Assembly (NCBI RefSeq): GCF_943846705.1
Contig: NZ_OX044366.1
Span: 2,294,001-2,358,000, forward strand
DNA from: an uncultured Pseudomonas sp.
GTDB taxonomy: Bacteria; Pseudomonadota; Gammaproteobacteria; Pseudomonadales; Pseudomonadaceae
Length of the DNA stretch: 64,000 bases
Direction: 5' to 3'
The position numbers and the translations under genes were made by a program. This document shows, in pieces, positions 62,960 to 64,000 of this stretch; the stretch's first letter is position 1; each line of letters begins with the position of its first letter. The notes beneath the pieces were generated by a model. The model saw nothing but the letters and a program-made list of their open reading frames with translations, was not told where the DNA came from and made no database searches.

Positions 62960-63940
62960 TTACTTCGGTACGATCAGGATCTTGCCATCGCGCTCACCAC
63001 TGGCGGCGGCCGCTACGGCTTGCTTGATCTCACTGACGTCATAGGTCGCGGCAACGCGGCTGTGCAGCTTGCCGCTGGCAATCAGTTGTACCAGTTCACC
63101 AAAGACCTTCATCTGCTCGGCCTGGCTGGCATTCTGGAACCATTTGGCCAACCAGAAGCCGCGCAGGCTGACATCGCGGAAGACAAAAGAAGACGGCGAT
63201 ACCTGGCACGGCTGGCGGCTCATCATGCCGTAGTTAACCAGTACGCCGCCGTCGCACAGGCTGGCCGCCAGATGATCGGTGGCCTCACCGCCCACCGCAT
63301 CGATGCCTAAGCGTATGGCCGCGTTGCTTGTGGCGACACGTACGCGTTTGGCCAAGTCCGGCCCGTCGACCAGCACCACGTCACCGCCTTCGGCTTCAAC
63401 ACCGGCGATCGCTGACTCGCGGCGCACCACGTTGACCGTCTTGAAGCCGCGCAGTTTTGCCAATTGGATCAAGTAGCTGCCAACGCCCGAGTTGGCGGCG
63501 TTCTGGATCACCCAGTCGCCGGGTTTGAGTTCGACGAACTGGCTGAGCAGCAGGGAGGCGGTTGGCGGATTGACCGTGAGCATTGCCAGTTGCTGTGGAT
63601 CGGCCTCCGGCAGAGGGATAAGTTTGCCGGCGGGCGCATTCAAATGGCTGACCCAGGTACCGCAACCCACGGGCAGCAGTACCATCTGGCCGACCTTCAG
63701 ATTGGCGACTTCGGCACCCAGTGCCTCGACACGCCCGACGCCCTCGTTACCGCCGATGGCCGGTAGCGGCGGCAGCATGCCGTACTCGCCGGTGAGGGTG
63801 AGGACGTCGGAGGGGTTGATCGGCGCGGCCAGTACTTTAATGCGCACCTGGCCAGCGCCAGGCTCTGGCAGTTGCAACTCGACGGCGGCAATCACCTCGT
63901 GAGGTTGCGGGCCGCGTTGTGGGTATTCGGCTTTAAGCAT
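62960..63940 (-). CDS. MDR-family zinc-independent alcohol dehydrogenase / enoyl-reductase-like oxidoreductase
   Basis: This 326-residue protein has the GroES-like N-terminal domain (GAGQVRIKVLAAPINPSDVL) and a Rossmann domain (VIQNAANSGVGSYLIQLAKL) that binds NADPH. The layout matches the MECR/quinone-oxidoreductase branch; the zinc-ligand cysteines of classical ADH are absent. ATG 63940 follows GGAGAG. The natural substrate (enoyl thioester, quinone or other) cannot be read from the sequence. Confidence 0.87.
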   Translation of the reverse strand: MLKAEYPQRGPQPHEVIAAVELQLPEPGAGQVRIKVLAAPINPSDVLTLTGEYGMLPPLPAIGGNEGVGRVEALGAEVANLKVGQMVLLPVGCGTWVSHLNAPAGKLIPLPEADPQQLAMLTVNPPTASLLLSQFVELKPGDWVIQNAANSGVGSYLIQLAKLRGFKTVNVVRRESAIAGVEAEGGDVVLVDGPDLAKRVRVATSNAAIRLGIDAVGGEATDHLAASLCDGGVLVNYGMMSRQPCQVSPSSFVFRDVSLRGFWLAKWFQNASQAEQMKVFGELVQLIASGKLHSRVAATYDVSEIKQAVAAAASGERDGKILIVPK

Positions 63941-64000
63941 GAAGGCTCTCCAGAGTGTATGGGCTGACTTGGGTGGCAAGAGTCTAGCGCTGTCAGGGCT

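Noticed and set aside
1..64000. tRNA, rRNA, CRISPR array, insertion sequence or prophage
   Set aside because: No cloverleaf-like intergenic segment, regularly spaced direct repeats, transposase, integrase other than XerD, or phage structural gene was seen in any gap.

Overview
The window is a chromosomal segment from a Pseudomonas-type gammaproteobacterium. The base composition is G+C-rich (judged by eye, not computed). The strongest markers are a complete wspABCDEFR operon, a mexL-mexJK efflux locus, an LptF-like OmpA lipoprotein next to a DUF4398 lipoprotein, an OprP/OprO-type porin and the order xerD-dsbC-hom-thrC ... recJ ... wsp-prfB-lysS ... ppc-adk-tsaB ... mexJK ... plsB. As I remember it, this order broadly follows a contiguous stretch of P. 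aeruginosa PAO1. I see no prophage, insertion sequence, CRISPR array, rRNA or tRNA. The window is core chromosome with a few lineage-specific insertions.

Layout. 1-6.0 kb: 3'-truncated CPA-type Na+/H+ antiporter (minus strand), then xerD, dsbC, hom and thrC. 6.0-9.9 kb: a 2H phosphoesterase and a CaiB/BaiF CoA-transferase (minus), a GH13_18 sucrose-phosphorylase-like enzyme (plus), then the decayed remains of a second CoA-transferase. 9.9-15.2 kb: membrane diguanylate cyclase, yaeQ, recJ, a LapG-like periplasmic protease and a DUF533/TerB protein. 15.5-23.9 kb: the wsp operon, a chemosensory path from a membrane receptor to the diguanylate cyclase WspR. 24.1-26.8 kb: prfB with its programmed +1 frameshift, and lysS. 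26.9-30.9 kb: TetR regulator, lipoprotein, QEGLA/HExxH metallopeptidase-like protein, AIM24/TIGR00266 protein and a small membrane protein. 31-32.8 kb (minus): OmpA-like lipoprotein, DUF4398 lipoprotein and a small cytoplasmic protein. 32.9-39.8 kb: ppc, adk, tsaB, a small protein, DUF72 and rsmJ. 39.9-46.6 kb: mexL, divergent mexJK and a sodium:solute symporter. 46.9-54.5 kb: DUF4197 protein, dCache-like chemoreceptor, a 71-residue protein, plsB and the porin. 54.7-64 kb: DUF482/GNAT-like protein, ppiA with an overlapping hydrolase, LysR, a small secreted protein, azoR, rarD, a CigR-like protein, a DEAD-box helicase, a DUF1294 membrane protein and an MDR-family oxidoreductase.

How parts work together. 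Three items bear on c-di-GMP and surface attachment: the wsp operon makes c-di-GMP on surface contact, a second GGDEF protein lies at 9.9 kb, and a LapG-type adhesin protease lies at 13.5 kb. The envelope is also heavily represented (PlsB, LptF-like/DUF4398 pair, MexJK, porin, DsbC, PpiA). The housekeeping genes are translation- and metabolism-related (prfB, lysS, tsaB, adk, ppc, hom, thrC, rsmJ, yaeQ, recJ, xerD).

Most worth a second look: a CoA-transferase fossil on the minus strand just downstream of the GH13 enzyme; the altered acceptor-site residues of that GH13 enzyme; homopolymer runs in wspF; palindromic intergenic repeats at 11.65, 37.86, 46.74 and 50.25 kb; a LapG without LapD; and the HExxH-bearing QEGLA protein next to an AIM24 protein. 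No wholly new multi-gene system stands out. Start sites were chosen from ribosome-binding-site spacing and family length.
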